NCBI RefSeq assembly: GCF_018294505.1
Contig: NC_057796.1
Coordinates: forward strand, 271,839,466 to 271,903,465
Source of the DNA: Triticum aestivum
Lineage: Eukaryota > Streptophyta > Magnoliopsida > Poales > Poaceae
Reading direction: 5' to 3'
DNA length: 64,000 nt
The notes under the pieces were generated by a model. The model did no database searches. It was not told the origin of the DNA and saw only the letters and a list, made by a program, of their open reading frames with translations. The position numbers were made by a program, and so were the translations under genes. Positions 36,101 to 45,622 of this stretch are shown piece by piece. How positions within the stretch are numbered: position 1 is the first letter of the stretch; every line of letters begins with the position of its first letter.

Positions 36101-39100
36101 CTACCCCAACTCTATCTCGTATATCATCATTCTGGACTCGATCCTTCCTCGTGTGGCCATACATCCATCTCAACGTACGCATCTCCGCCACACCTAACTG
36201 TTGAGCATGTCGCCTTTTAGTCGGCTAACACTCAGCGCCATACAACATTGCGGGTCGAACCGCCGTCCTGTAGAACTTGCCTTTTAGCTTTTGTGGCACT
36301 CTCTTGTCACAGAGAATGCCAGAAGCTTGGCGCCACTTCATCCATCCGGCTTTGATTCGATGGTTCACATCTTCATCAATACCCCCATCCTCCTGCAGCA
36401 TTGACCCCAAATACCGAAAGGTGTCCTTTTGGGGTACCACCTGGCCATCAAGGCTAACCTCCTCCTCCTCACACCTAGTAGTACTGAAACCGCACATCAT
36501 GTACTCAGTTTTAGTTCTACTAAGCCTAAACCCTTTCGATTCCAAGGTTTGTCTCCATAACTCTAACTTCCTATTTACCCCTGTCCGACTATCGTCAACT
36601 AGCACCACATCATCCGCAAAGAGCATACACCATGGGATATCTCCTTGTATATCCCTTGTGACCTCATCCATCACCAATGCAAAAAGATAAGGGCTCAAAG
36701 CTGACCCCTGATGCAGTCCTATCTTAATCGGGAAGTCATCAGTGTCGACATCACTTGTTCGACCACTTGTCACAACATTATCGTACATGTCCTCGATGAG
36801 GGTGATGTACTTTGCTGGGACTTTGTGTTTCTCTAAGGCCCACCACATGACATTCCGCGGTATCTTATCATAGGCCTTCTCCAAGTCAATGAACACCATA
36901 TGCAAGTCCTTCTTTTGCTCCTTATATCTCTCCATAAGTTGCCGTACCAAGAAAATGGCTTCCATGGTCGACCTCCCAGGCATGAAACCAAACTGATTTT
37001 TGGTCAGGCTTGTCAATTCTTGTTAAGCGGTGCTCAATGACTCTCTCCCATAGCTTCATTGTATGGCTCATCAGCTTAATTCCACGGTAATTAGTACAAC
37101 TCTGAACATCCCCCTTGTTCTTGAAGATTGGTACTAATATACTTCGTCTCCATTCTTCTGGCATCTTGTTTGCCCGAAAAATGAGGTTGAAAAGCTTGGT
37201 TAGCCATACTATCGCTATGTCCCCGAGACCTTTCCACACCTCAATGGGGATACAATCAGGGCCCATCGCCTTGCCTCCTTTCATCCTTTTTAAAGCCTCC
37301 TTGACCTCAGACTCCTGGATTCGCCGCACAAAACGCATGCTGGTCTCATTAAAGGAGTCGTCCAGTTCAATGGTAGAACTCTCATTCTCCCCATTGAACA
37401 GCTTGTCGAAGTACTCCCGCCATCTATGCTTAATCTCCTCGTCCTTCACCAAGAGTTGGCCTGCTCCGTCCTTGATGCATTTGACTTGGCCAATATCCCT
37501 CGTCTTCCTCTCTCGGATCTTGGCCATCTTATAGATGTCCCTTTCACCTTCCTTCGTGCCTAACCGTTGGTAGAGGTCCTCATATGCCCGACCCCTTGCT
37601 TCGCCAACAGCTCGCTTTGCAGCCTTCTTCGCCATCTTGTACTTCTCTATGTTGTCTGCACTCCTATCCAGGTATAGGCGTCTGAAGCAATCTTTCTTCT
37701 CTTTAATCGCCTTCTGGACATCATCATTCCACCACCAGGTATCCTTATCTTCGCTTCTCCTTCCCCTGGACACTCCAAACTCCTCCGAGGCCACCTTACG
37801 AATGCAAGTCGCCATCTTCATCCACACATTGTCCGCATCCCCTCCTTCCTCCCAAGGGCCCTCCTTAATGACCCTCTCCTTGAACGCCTGAGCTACCTCC
37901 CCCTTGAACTTACACCACTTCGTTCTAGCGACTTTGGCACGCTTATCCCGCTGGACACGAATCCGAAAGCGAAAGTCAGCAACCACCAGCTTATGCTGGG
38001 GTACAACACTCTCTCCAGGTATCACCTTACAGTCTAGGCACGCACGCCTATCTTCTCTTCTCGAGAGGATGAAATCAATCTGGCTACAGTGTTGGCCACT
38101 ACTAAGTGTCACCAGATGTGATTCTCTCTTTCTAAATAGGGTGTTAGCTACAATCATGTTGTAGGCTAGAGCAAAGCTTAAGACATCTTCTCCATCTTGA
38201 TTCCTGATGCCATAGCCAAAGCCCCCATGCACCCCTTCAAAACCTGTGTTAGATGTACCCACGTGGCCGTTGAGGTCTCCTATGAAGAGCTTCTCACCAA
38301 TCGGTACACTCCTAACCATGTCTTCCAGGCCTTCCCAGGACTCCCTCTTGGTGTTCTCATTGTGGCTAACTTGCGGGGCATACGCGCTGATAACATTGAG
38401 AACCAAGTCCTCAACTACCAGCTTGACCAGGATAATCCGGTCTCCACGTCTCTTGACGTCTACCACTCCATACTTGAGGCTCTTGTTGATCAAGATGCCT
38501 ACGCCATTTCTATTTGCAGCCGTCCCCGTGTACCACAGCTTGAAGCTGGTATCCTCCACCTCCTTCGCCTTCTGTCCTCTCCATTTGGTTTCTTGGACGC
38601 AAAGGATATCAACACCTCTCCTCACCACTGCATCAACTAGCTCCCGAAGCTTCCCTGTCAGAGACCCTACTTCCAGCTACCTAAGCGAATCCTCCTAGGC
38701 TCGGCTAGCTTCCTTACCCTTCGCACTCGTCGAGTCAAATGCGAAGACCCTTGTTCATTTTCCACTACATCCGGGCGCCGATGTAGCGCGCCACTAAGGA
38801 TGCGACGACCCGATCCTCGCTCACTTGCCACCGTATCTGGATCAAGATACGGCGCGCCACCTGGGGGGTGACGGCCCGGCCCTTGCCCATTTTCCACCAC
38901 ACCCGGGTTCCGATGTGGCGCGTCGCTGAGAGGGTTACGCCCCAACGAAAATCTTTTGCGTTTCATCTCCATAAGAGTGGCTGAGTTTTTACGTTGGCTC
39001 GCCAAGCCTATCACAACCCTCCTCCTTTACCCGGGCTTGGGACCAGCTATACTTAGATATATCATAAAGCAAGTTAAAACAAAATTGCGGAGAGGTTATG

Positions 39101-42100
39101 AATTTTAGCCTCGTTGGGCCCTCCACCTGATAGCTAAACGGATAATGGGGGCATCCCCGGTGTGGGTGGTGTCGTAGTCATCTCATATGTACCCCAGAAC
39201 ACGTGCTAGCAGTGTCTACCATGTCACAAGCCCATCGTAGTTGCTGGTTCTGGTACTAGGGAAGCATTTGTGCTCGGTGTGGATTGTGAATTGGAACGAA
39301 ATTTCATTAATATGCTGTATTTTGTGCCATTTCTCGCCAGTGTATACTCCAGTACCATGATGATATTTTGAATCCTTGTTTAAATTAGAGATGTTCCACT
39401 GAAAAATATTAAACAAGTAAAAAAATTAGCTATGGGTTACATTATTATATGTTTGTTTGCATCGTAATTGAATATAACATAAGTTTTGATGGATGAACAA
39501 TTGCAGGCTGGTGCTCTTGTGCAAGTTTACACTGATGGCACTGTCCTGGTAACGCATGGCGGGGTTGAGATGGGACAGGGTTTACACACAAAGATAGCCC
39601 AAGTTGCCGCCTCATCACTAGATATCCCTCTAAGCTGTGTATTTATCTCAGAGACAAGTACCGATAAGGTGAGATTTGGAACCCATGCCTGGTAAGGGGG
39701 GCCAACAAGTCTCCCTCTACACAAGATATATTTACTTTTTTTTTAATTATACTATTTGTGTTAGCAACGATGGGATGATCATGTATTTCATGTGTTTAGG
39801 TTCCAAATGCTTCACCAACAGCAGCCTCTGCCAGTTCGGATTTGTATGGTGCTGCAGTTTTGGATGCTTGTCAGCAAATAAAGGCTCGGATGGAACCCAT
39901 TGCTAGTAGGGGGAATCATAAGTCCTTCGCTGAGGTAATTCTACCAATATCCTATTCTATATCTTTGAGTAGTTGGGCAACATTATTGATGCTTGCTTGA
40001 AGAATCTTGGTGAACTGTATGAATTCATTATTTTATTTCTGAGACAACTAAATATGATCAATACTGTCATTATGCTATGTTGACACCTTGTAATGCTTAC
40101 TACCTGGTTATGCTATCGTAGCAATCCTTCGGTCATGGCTCTTTCCATTTGTACAATGCATTATCTCTAATGATACTGCCGGTGTATAGGCCTAGTGTTG
40201 GGACCAACAACTGGGTAACCAGTACAGGACTACAGGTAATGTACCAATCTTTTGACTAGTAAAACCATCGGGAGTCAGTGTAATGGAGTGTAAGCACGTA
40301 AAATAGTTTGTAACGTCTGTACCATCAAGTATGAAAAAGATCCATGATATGCATCTACTGAACGCTGCTCTTCGCATTTGCTGGTCCTGGCTTGCACACA
40401 TCGACAGTGGCCATCCTTGGTTAGGTTTGTAGGTTCCCATCTCCTCCGATGATGCTCCATTATTCCATTCTTCCACGATATGCACTGGTGGTGACGGATT
40501 GGTGGCTATATTCTGGAAGGACTGATGGATAAAACGGAGCCTCTGCCGTTGACATTACTCCAGAGATCGTCACTGCAGTTAATCTTCCTGGCAGCAGGCT
40601 TGGAGGTGTTGCCGATGGAACGGAAGCACCAATCATCAGAGTTGTGCTCCTTAGGCGCAGGAGAGGCGAAGTGCAGTCCGAAGTGCAGCAAGCAGTTTGT
40701 CCCTACACACCGTGCGAATGAGCAGTTCACGACTAGGTGCAAAGCTGACTCCAGATGAATGCGACAGAGAGAGCAGATAGGGCTGTGGGGCATCCCTGCT
40801 TGAGGAGCACGTCGGCGGTGTCGCATCTTCTTGACATCTATTGACTTTTAACTCTGAAAATAAAAGGGTAAAGAGGTGTTACAAAGTGCGCTTGACGTTG
40901 TAACTCCATCTAGCCACTTGAAATCATCCTTTCCCCTCTGTGAAATCCCTTGAAACCCTCAGTCCCTCACCTTGATCGCCAAGCACCGAAGACTGTTGAT
41001 TTCTAACCCAAATATATGTTCTCTCACCATATTGTAGAATTTTGTGTGCTTCCCTAGCATACTATGCCTGCATTTTGGGAGAGTGCTTACTGCCACGAAG
41101 TTGCCACCTCCAGGATTGCAGTATACAACCCATTTCTTTGCTGTAGGTACTGAATTTCTCCTTCATCTGAGGAAGTGGCAGTGATGTCATATTTGCCCTG
41201 TACTGACATTTGACAGCTCACAACTAGGGCTGACAATGAGTAGAGCTCTAGCTCTCCCCCTTTGAGATTGTGTTTGTTAAAAATTTGATAAAAGTGAGTG
41301 TGCCATCGAAGGAATAATGTTCACTTATATGAAATATAAATCGTTTGATAAAGGTTAAGCTGAACTTGACAAGTTGTCAAAATTAGGGATATACATCTAA
41401 GCGAACCCTGTCAGGCTATTCAAACTTTGTAGATTCACAATTTTGAGTCCATGCTCAAGCTCATCTGGGTTGTAGCTTGAGCCAAGATGATCCCATTAGC
41501 TTCTCTGAGCTCAAGCTTTTTGGTGCCTCTGTCGCCAGCTGTGAGCATGCGAGTATTCTTCTAGATTGATTGATGCAGCTGGCTTGGTGATGCTTCCTGC
41601 TATGCACACATAACCTAGGTGTATGTTAATGGATAGTTAACCTTAATTCAAAAATATTGTATTATAACATTAAAAAATTAGCAGTCCAATTAATTTTGGT
41701 ATGGCCTTTTATCTTCTGTTTTTCAGTTAGCTCAAGCATGCTACATGGAACGGGTAGATCTCTCTGCTCATGGGTTTTATATCACCCCTGATATCGGGTT
41801 TGACTGGATTGCTGGCAAGGGGAGTCCATTTAATTATTTCACCTATGGAGCCGCATTTGCAGAAGTTGAGATTGACACCCTAACTGGGGATTTCCACACA
41901 AGGACAGCTGATATTGTCATGGATCTTGGCTATTCGATTAATCCAGCAATTGATATTGGCCAGGTATGTTTACAGGATATGATGGATTAGGATTCTGGAG
42001 CAGTGATATCCTCTCCCTTTTTTTTTGTATTGTTCTTCAGCTTCGATGCGTTATTTCAGATTGAAGGAGCTTTCATCCAAGGTTTGGGTTGGGCTGCCAT

Positions 42101-43073
42101 GGAAGAGCTAAAATGGGGGGATGACAACCACAAGTGGATTCGACCTGGATACCTTTTCACTTGTGGTCCTGGCTCTTACAAAATACCCTCTGTAAATGAT
42201 ATACCTCTCAATTTCAAGGTTTCACTATTGAAGGTAAGTTCCCAATATATAAACGCATTATGTCTTCAAGGTGTGTAGGGGGATATTAGACCTGGTTGAA
42301 GAAGTTGGATTCAAAATATTACAACGGAAAAGTGTTGTTCTGTACTGCAACATTAGAAGTGAGCTGCTACAACATCAGTTCGTTGAACATATCTGGCATT
42401 GTTATACACATACTGTAACATGCTCACCAGATCTCGCAAGAAATGCTCGCTGAAACTACTGAGAAAATCATTTTAAAATGAAATCAGACATCGTTTAACC
42501 AGTCTTATACTATCCGTAGCAGTCAATTGTTGCTATTCTGCCTTGTGTTGCCTTTGGTGTTTAAATGTAACCCTGTGCTACATAGCTAATTCATCATCGA
42601 ATCATGGTAACTAGGATCTGAAAAGAATTAATGCTTTTTATCAAAAGGAATGGCAATTGATACCTGACAGGATACCATTCCAGAGGCCATAGGCATTCCA
42701 GAGTACATATTAACTTCCTAGCTGTCTTCTCACAAGGCACTCCTGAATTTTGTTGTTTGGGAAGGCATGTATTTATATTCACTTGCCTGGTGTCTCTTGA
42801 ATAACCTGCATGTTATTCTCTTCACTGCAGGGTGTTCCAAATCCAAGGGCTATACACTCATCCAAGGCTGTAGGAGAGCCACCGTTCTTCCTCGCTTCCG
42901 CCATCTTGTTTGCGATAAAAGACGCGATCGCGGCAGCTAGGGCGGAGGAGGGTCATCTCGACTGGTTCCCTCTCGACAACCCGGCAACGCCTGAAAGAAT
43001 AAGAATGGCGTGTGTTGACTCAATTACGAAGAAATTTGCGTGTGTGTATTACCGTCCCAAGCTTAGTGTATAG
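23979..43073 (+). CDS. XDH: Xanthine dehydrogenase, 14 exons (join of the exons listed below)
   Basis: Cytosolic molybdo-flavoenzyme that oxidises hypoxanthine to xanthine and xanthine to urate, passing electrons to NAD+, in purine breakdown. Exons: 23979-24120, 27129-27228, 27896-28004, 29434-30936, 31477-31719, 31835-32149, 33336-33575, 33902-34186, 34261-34482, 39507-39668, 39800-39934, 41727-41963, 42060-42233, 42831-43073. All borders are GT-AG. The sum is 4110 nt (1369 residues), the length I recall for rice XDH. Domains: 2Fe-2S cluster with C58, C63, C66, C88; second 2Fe-2S with C128, C131, C164, C166; FAD domain ([21 protein letters not shown]) and the NAD-associated FFLGYRKV; Moco domain with QEHFYMEP near 776, GGGFGGKE (E839), [10 protein letters not shown] (R949), MGQGLHTK and catalytic Glu in KAVGEPPFF (E1305). 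No stop or frameshift is visible. It looks functional, though transcription past the intronic LINEs is untested. Confidence 0.95.
24640..24984 (+). mobile_element. LINE fragment (region between endonuclease and RT), intron 1
   Basis: Reading [20 protein letters not shown], then [14 protein letters not shown] and, after a stop, [17 protein letters not shown] matches the L1-type LINE segment just before RT, where intact relatives have GKAPGPDGF. It carries stops and no start, and is cut at 24984 by a later retroposon. Confidence 0.7.
24985..24999. repeat. Retroposon target-site duplication, left
   Basis: GGAACTGAACTAGGC here versus GGAACCGAACTAGGC at 26004-26018: 14 of 15 match. Confidence 0.8.
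25000..26003 (+). mobile_element. Retroposon (LINE 3' end) inside the LINE fragment
   Basis: A 1004-bp GC-rich insert flanked by a 15-bp duplication with one mismatch. Its right end has AATAATTAATAAAGTGG, then CCGGGGGCCATCCTCC and an A-rich tail (AAAGAAAAAGG). I recognise this kind of end from 3' ends of grass LINE-like retroposons. Its ORFs are incidental. It could be a 5'-truncated LINE or a derived non-autonomous family. Confidence 0.65.
26019..26345 (+). mobile_element. LINE RT fragment, intron 1 continued
   Basis: Degenerate sequence continues the LINE after the duplication. A stretch near 26095-26215 matches the 'remain in the interior, lose the frame' pattern of an RT, and [20 protein letters not shown] at about 26262-26321 is the RT motif around the first catalytic Asp. 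It ends in a stop. Confidence 0.65.
26346..27128 (+). other. Rest of XDH intron 1
   Basis: No convincing coding sense or terminal repeats. It may be further decayed LINE sequence. It ends in the TTGTAG acceptor of exon 2. Confidence 0.4.
27129..27228 (+). CDS. XDH: XDH exon 2
   Basis: After TTGTAG it reads [20 protein letters not shown], three Cys of the first 2Fe-2S cluster. It ends inside the codon after KKS, before GTGAGA at 27229. Confidence 0.93.
27410..27605. repeat. CCATTCC-rich repeat, intron 2
   Basis: Repeated CCATCCCATTCC / CCATTCCATTCC units with CCAACCAAACA near both sides, similar to short non-autonomous DNA elements of grasses. Terminal repeats are not clear, so it is called only as a repeat. 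Confidence 0.35.
27896..28004 (+). CDS. XDH: XDH exon 3
   Basis: Reads [19 protein letters not shown] to RGLHPVQ. It carries the fourth cluster Cys (C88) and is followed by GTGATG. Confidence 0.93.
28611..28785. mobile_element. MITE-like repeat, intron 3 (left part)
   Basis: It starts GGGCATGTACAATTGTTGATA, a common grass MITE terminus, and its right end TTGTACA is the partial complement. The right end is disturbed by a small LTR inserted at 28786. Confidence 0.45.
28786..28907 (+). mobile_element. 122-bp solo LTR of a TRIM/SMART-type element, intron 3
   Basis: TGTTAAGGAATATTAG...CATCCATAACA, with TG...CA ends and exact GTACA duplications at 28781-28785 and 28908-28912. The size fits miniature LTR retrotransposons. 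Only one LTR and no interior are present, so LTR-LTR recombination is implied. Strand is assigned from the TGTTA start. Confidence 0.75.
28908..29433 (+). other. Remainder of XDH intron 3
   Basis: It contains a GGGGGAT-bearing imperfect inverted repeat at about 28990-29095, possibly a MITE with a GAGCATCTCTA-type terminus. No coding sense. Confidence 0.35.
29434..30936 (+). CDS. XDH: XDH exon 4
   Basis: The largest exon (1503 nt, 501 codons, phase 0 at both ends). It starts [18 protein letters not shown] after a TTACAG acceptor, includes [12 protein letters not shown], the whole FAD domain and the start of the Moco part, and ends at HMSAMLQ before GTATTA. Confidence 0.95.
30937..31476 (+). 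other. XDH intron 4
   Basis: 540 bp with GT...AG borders. I see no inserted element or coding sense. Confidence 0.7.
31477..31719 (+). CDS. XDH: XDH exon 5
   Basis: 81 codons in phase 0, from [20 protein letters not shown] to [11 protein letters not shown]. Acceptor GCTAG, donor GTATAT. Confidence 0.94.
31835..32149 (+). CDS. XDH: XDH exon 6
   Basis: 105 codons from [20 protein letters not shown] to MISSTQ, containing [17 protein letters not shown] of the molybdopterin site. Donor GTATGC. Confidence 0.94.
32570..32753. mobile_element. Stowaway-like MITE, intron 6
   Basis: 184 bp between TA dinucleotides. The left end CTCCCTCTGTTCGG and the right end CCGAACAGAGGGAG are exact reverse complements over 14 bp. 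The rest of intron 6 (32150-33335) holds nothing recognisable. Confidence 0.9.
33336..33575 (+). CDS. XDH: XDH exon 7
   Basis: 80 codons from [15 protein letters not shown]; includes [14 protein letters not shown] with a substrate-binding Glu, and ends SFLGKYK before GTATGG. Confidence 0.94.
33902..34186 (+). CDS. XDH: XDH exon 8
   Basis: 95 codons from [20 protein letters not shown]; includes [13 protein letters not shown] with the active-site Arg, and ends SPEEIK before GTAAGC. Confidence 0.94.
34261..34482 (+). CDS. XDH: XDH exon 9
   Basis: 74 codons from [19 protein letters not shown] to SFTAKFMNQ, before GTGAAT. The following intron is the longest in the gene (5024 bp). Confidence 0.94.
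34695..35405 (-). mobile_element. 5'-truncated L1-type LINE 3' end, intron 9
   Basis: On the minus strand a coding stretch reads [19 protein letters not shown], then [21 protein letters not shown] and [20 protein letters not shown]. This is the zinc-binding domain (zf-RVT) at the C-terminus of plant L1 polyproteins, with the pattern C-x2-C ... H-H-x4-C. It is followed by a short 3' end and a T run on the plus strand (34695-34704), which is the poly(A) tail. No matching target duplication was found. Confidence 0.8.
35407..35587. repeat. Tandem duplication of about 90 bp, intron 9
   Basis: GATGTAGTACTACATTATTT and the following 70 bp occur at 35407 and again at 35497, with about 7 differences. 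Each copy starts with the palindrome GTAGTACTAC. Confidence 0.85.
35761..35777. repeat. RTE LINE target-site duplication, left
   Basis: TACTTAGATTTATCATA; the partner at 39050-39066 differs at one base. Confidence 0.85.
35970..37016 (-). pseudogene. RTE reverse transcriptase
   Basis: Minus-strand frame 37016-36225 has [33 protein letters not shown] (first catalytic Asp), [16 protein letters not shown] and [13 protein letters not shown] (catalytic FADD), then [21 protein letters not shown] at 36225-36227 stands where relatives have Trp after YGAEC. The C-terminal part continues in 36191-35970 with [18 protein letters not shown] and [15 protein letters not shown] primes cDNA synthesis at the nicked target. 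It is disabled by the stop and by an upstream frameshift. Confidence 0.88.
36922..38628 (-). pseudogene. RTE endonuclease and start of RT
   Basis: About 568 codons are open. Endonuclease/exonuclease/phosphatase motifs: [14 protein letters not shown] (catalytic Glu), [19 protein letters not shown] (catalytic Asp and Asn) and [16 protein letters not shown] begins at [20 protein letters not shown] and [24 protein letters not shown] text. The frame is lost after WERVIEHRL near 37020 by an indel, so the last 30 residues of the open frame are out of register. This enzyme nicks the target for target-primed reverse transcription. Confidence 0.88.
39507..39668 (+). CDS. XDH: XDH exon 10
   Basis: 54 codons from [20 protein letters not shown] through [14 protein letters not shown] to ISETSTDK, before GTGAGA. 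Confidence 0.94.
39800..39934 (+). CDS. XDH: XDH exon 11
   Basis: 45 codons from [20 protein letters not shown] to RGNHKSFAE, before GTAATT. Confidence 0.94.
39935..41726 (+). other. XDH intron 11
   Basis: 1792 bp. Apart from the LINE remnant at 40506-40826 I see no inserted element with clear ends. It ends in TTTTTCAG before exon 12. Confidence 0.6.
40506..40826 (-). mobile_element. LINE zinc-binding (zf-RVT) remnant, intron 11
   Basis: Minus-strand reading [20 protein letters not shown], then [18 protein letters not shown] fits the zf-RVT pattern C-x2-C-x7-H-x4-C. It is a second, unrelated L1-type fragment in XDH and carries no other LINE domain. Confidence 0.6.
41727..41963 (+). CDS. XDH: XDH exon 12
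   Basis: 79 codons from [20 protein letters not shown] through [20 protein letters not shown] to [10 protein letters not shown], before GTATGT. Confidence 0.94.
42060..42233 (+). CDS. XDH: XDH exon 13
   Basis: 58 codons from [20 protein letters not shown] to [11 protein letters not shown], before GTAAGT. Confidence 0.94.
42234..42830 (+). other. XDH intron 13
   Basis: 597 bp, GTAAGT...CTGCAG. No element recognised. Confidence 0.7.
42831..43073 (+). CDS. XDH: XDH exon 14 with stop
   Basis: Starts [20 protein letters not shown], with the catalytic Glu, and ends VYYRPKLSV then TAG at 43071-43073. Confidence 0.95.
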   Translation, partial: GVPNPRAIHSSKAVGEPPFFLASAILFAIKDAIAAARAEEGHLDWFPLDNPATPERIRMACVDSITKKFACVYYRPKLSV

Positions 43074-44184
43074 TGGTTACTGCCAGAGTAGCCGATACAT
43101 TCAACGTAAATGTGTACCTGTTATGTGGTTGTACTATACTGTACAGTACGGACACGCTGTGTGCAAGATAAAAGTACAGATGAAGTGTTGATATAGGATT
43201 ACGAATACCACATACTTCAAATAACCTCTGAAATATGAGCAAAAACAAATAATTTGATTTTTTCCGGTTTCTCTGGCAGGGACAATTTAAAAGGCCACTA
43301 CATTTAGGGTTCAATTTTGAATGCAGAGTTTGATTTGCGTATCATTTCATTTCATTGACACGATGTATGAATGTCTATTTGTGCAAGAGCCATATGATTA
43401 CATTTGCATAGTTTTTTCATGTTGACATAGTATCAAGATATGCCGATGATTATATTTTGTAGATATTCAGAACTTTCTGAACTAGGTGAAGAGGAGAGAG
43501 AACATAGGCTCCATGTGCAAACATGTTCATGCTTGGAAAATTCAAGTGCAATAATTGATCCACTTAAATTTGTTTATGGGAGTAACCAGTATGTTTTTAA
43601 CATCCTTTCGAATGCAGCGATCATAGGTCAAGGTGATATATTGGTAGACTTATGACAGAACAAACAACTACTTGTGAATCATGTAAAGCTTAAGCATCCA
43701 CTAGTATACATTATTTTTGAAACTATTAATCCAAGTGTACTTGCATTTTGATGATTTTTTTGCGGTGAGTGTTTTATGTTTTGGGGGATATAAAGCAAGG
43801 CTGTCATGTTTCGTAAAAATGATTTGGCGTTCCTTGGGAGTGAGGGTGAAACATTTTATACATCGTATATAATACTGCTTCATGTTTGCTAAAGTTGTAT
43901 TCATAATTGTGTGATTGCTTTTAGACTGCATTGGTAGATAATTGATAGTTTTACAACACAAGCAAGCAAAATAATTGTTCCTGGATCACATATATAACCA
44001 ATATTTAGGACAAAACAAGGTGCAACCGATGGATATTGTCATGCAAGACAAATATCTTTTACATATCATCATAAAAATGTATATTTTATGTATCACCTTA
44101 ACAGTTCAATGAGTGGATGGTCAATGAAAAAACGCAACAAAGAAAATGGCGCAGCAACGCGCGCGATTGCTTTTAGTATGTAAC
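43074..44184 (+). other. XDH 3' UTR and downstream flank
   Basis: AT-rich. No clean AATAAA lies close to the stop, though A-rich variants occur at about 43160-43260. No coding sense or element was identified. Confidence 0.5.
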
Positions 44185-44580
44185 CAAGGTTTTAAATAGT
44201 CAAGCTATAGCCTTTGAAGAGCTCTCCAGCCAAAGCTATGCACTTTTAATGCTAAATTGAAAATGACGCTAATAGCCTGTTATTTCCCGCTATATCGCTA
44301 AATTTGGAGAGATTTAGCCCGCTAAGCCTCTATACAAAACCATCCGTCTGCCTTATTCTTTATTCTTGTTTCTGATATATATTATGTGTTGATGCAAAGC
44401 TTGGTTATTGAATTAGAACACCTGATTTTGATGTTCAAACATGTGTATATGTCATGTATATGCGATATATCATATATGATGCCTGATTGAATACTCGTTT
44501 TTTTTCTTCAGTTTCTCATGGTTTAAGAAAAACGCTAGATGAGGCTTGGTTTCGCTTTCACTATAGCTTTTCATAGCTTC
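44185..44580. mobile_element. Possible hAT-type MITE, left part
   Basis: It starts CAAGGTTTTAAATAG. After the Copia-2 insertion the other end is CTATTTAAAACGTTG at 63144-63158, a near-perfect reverse complement. No convincing 8-bp duplication was found, so the class is tentative. Confidence 0.45.
44576..44580. repeat. Target-site duplication GCTTC of Copia-2, left
   Basis: Identical to 63108-63112. Confidence 0.93.
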
Positions 44581-45611
44581 TGTTGGAAATATGAGCAATT
44601 TACCAAATGATTTTATTATCAGAAATATTAGATAAAGCACGACTAGTATAACAGTGATAAAACAAGTCATGCGATTTGATAAAGAGAAGGTAAACAACAT
44701 CTTCATATATGAACTGTAACTAAACACATCTAGAGCAGATAGTATAGCAAGTTGCATATAACTAAACACATCTAGAGCAGATAGTTTAGCAAGTTGCATA
44801 TATGAAACAGAGTCTAACATATCTAGGGCAAACACTAGAACAAGGAACTGTAGAAGAGTCTCTAACAGAAAGAGGAAGAACACGTACGGGACAGCAGCAG
44901 CAGAAGCACTGGACTTGGGGTCGACATCCTCTCCAGCCATGTCGTCGATGAGGTTGTCGACGTCGGGGAAGAAGTCGTCATCGGGGAAGTAGTCGTCGGA
45001 GTCCGTGATGGAAAAGTCAGTAGTCGCGTGGAGCGCTCCCCAAAAACCTTATCACCCTTCTCCCGTACAGGACTCAAAGTGGTGCGGTTTCGGAGGCCTA
45101 CTGTCCCGACTCGCGGTGCACGCCGCAAGCCGGGATGAGGAAGACAGCAGCAGCTCAGTGCTCAGGAACTTCTGGTGCGAGAGGAAGAGGATCTTCTGGT
45201 GCGTCTCTCTCGAAGGAGCGACCTCCCTTTTATAGGCGCAAGAGAAGGAGGTGAGAGGCTGCCCCGGAGCTGAAGGGATAACTTTCCAGCTCCCGAGTGG
45301 CCTTTCGTATACCCGTAGTGCGTGGCAAAAATTTAGACATCGGCTCGGCTCATTCCCGCAACCCGCGGCGCGGCGCGGCGCGGCGGGCGGCGGAGGAGCG
45401 CGCGTGGATGTCCCTCTTGTTCTCATGCTCATACATGTGGGGAAAGAACCTCCCTTATAAAGAGGTCCAACTCCCTCTAAACTAGCAATGTGGGACTAAA
45501 CTTTAGTTCCACCTCTTGCCTTGCACAAATGGGCTGCGTGGGCCTCTAGGATTTATTAGGAATTTCTGAAACTGCTATTGGGCTAGGCCCAAAATAGACA
45601 AAATTCCAGCA
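44581..45611 (-). repeat. Copia-2 3' LTR
   Basis: 1031 bp, ends TGTTGG...CCAGCA on the plus strand. TATA box CTATAAAAGG on the minus strand at 45226-45235 and ATG at 44940. The frame from this ATG stays open to the LTR end. It differs from the 5' LTR by about 2% plus a 12-bp indel near 44990. Confidence 0.93.
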
Positions 45612-45622
45612 ATCCCCCACCG
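45612..45622 (-). promoter_or_regulatory. Copia-2 polypurine tract
   Basis: Minus strand CCGGTGGGGGAT immediately before TGCTGG; nearly the same as in Copia-1. Confidence 0.8.

Larger units (their letters stand above)
35778..39049 (-). mobile_element. Nearly full-length RTE-clade LINE, intron 9
   Basis: 3272 bp flanked by a 17-bp duplication with one mismatch. Minus orientation: the 3' end is the GTTGTT tail at 35778-35790, typical of RTE elements, which lack a poly(A) tail. It encodes an apurinic-type endonuclease followed directly by RT, with no L1-type zinc finger, which fits the RTE clade. One frameshift near 37020 and one stop at 36225-36227 break the ORF. It lies antisense within XDH intron 9. 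Confidence 0.88.
34483..39506 (+). other. XDH: XDH intron 9, enlarged by two LINEs
   Basis: GT...AG borders. It contains a 5'-truncated L1-type LINE end, a 90-bp tandem duplication and a nearly full-length RTE LINE, both LINEs antisense to the gene. Without them it would be about 1 kb. Confidence 0.85.

Noticed and set aside
36277..38698. Plus-strand ORFs opposite the RTE LINE
   Set aside because: The minus-strand reading has complete endonuclease and RT motifs; the plus-strand frames have none.
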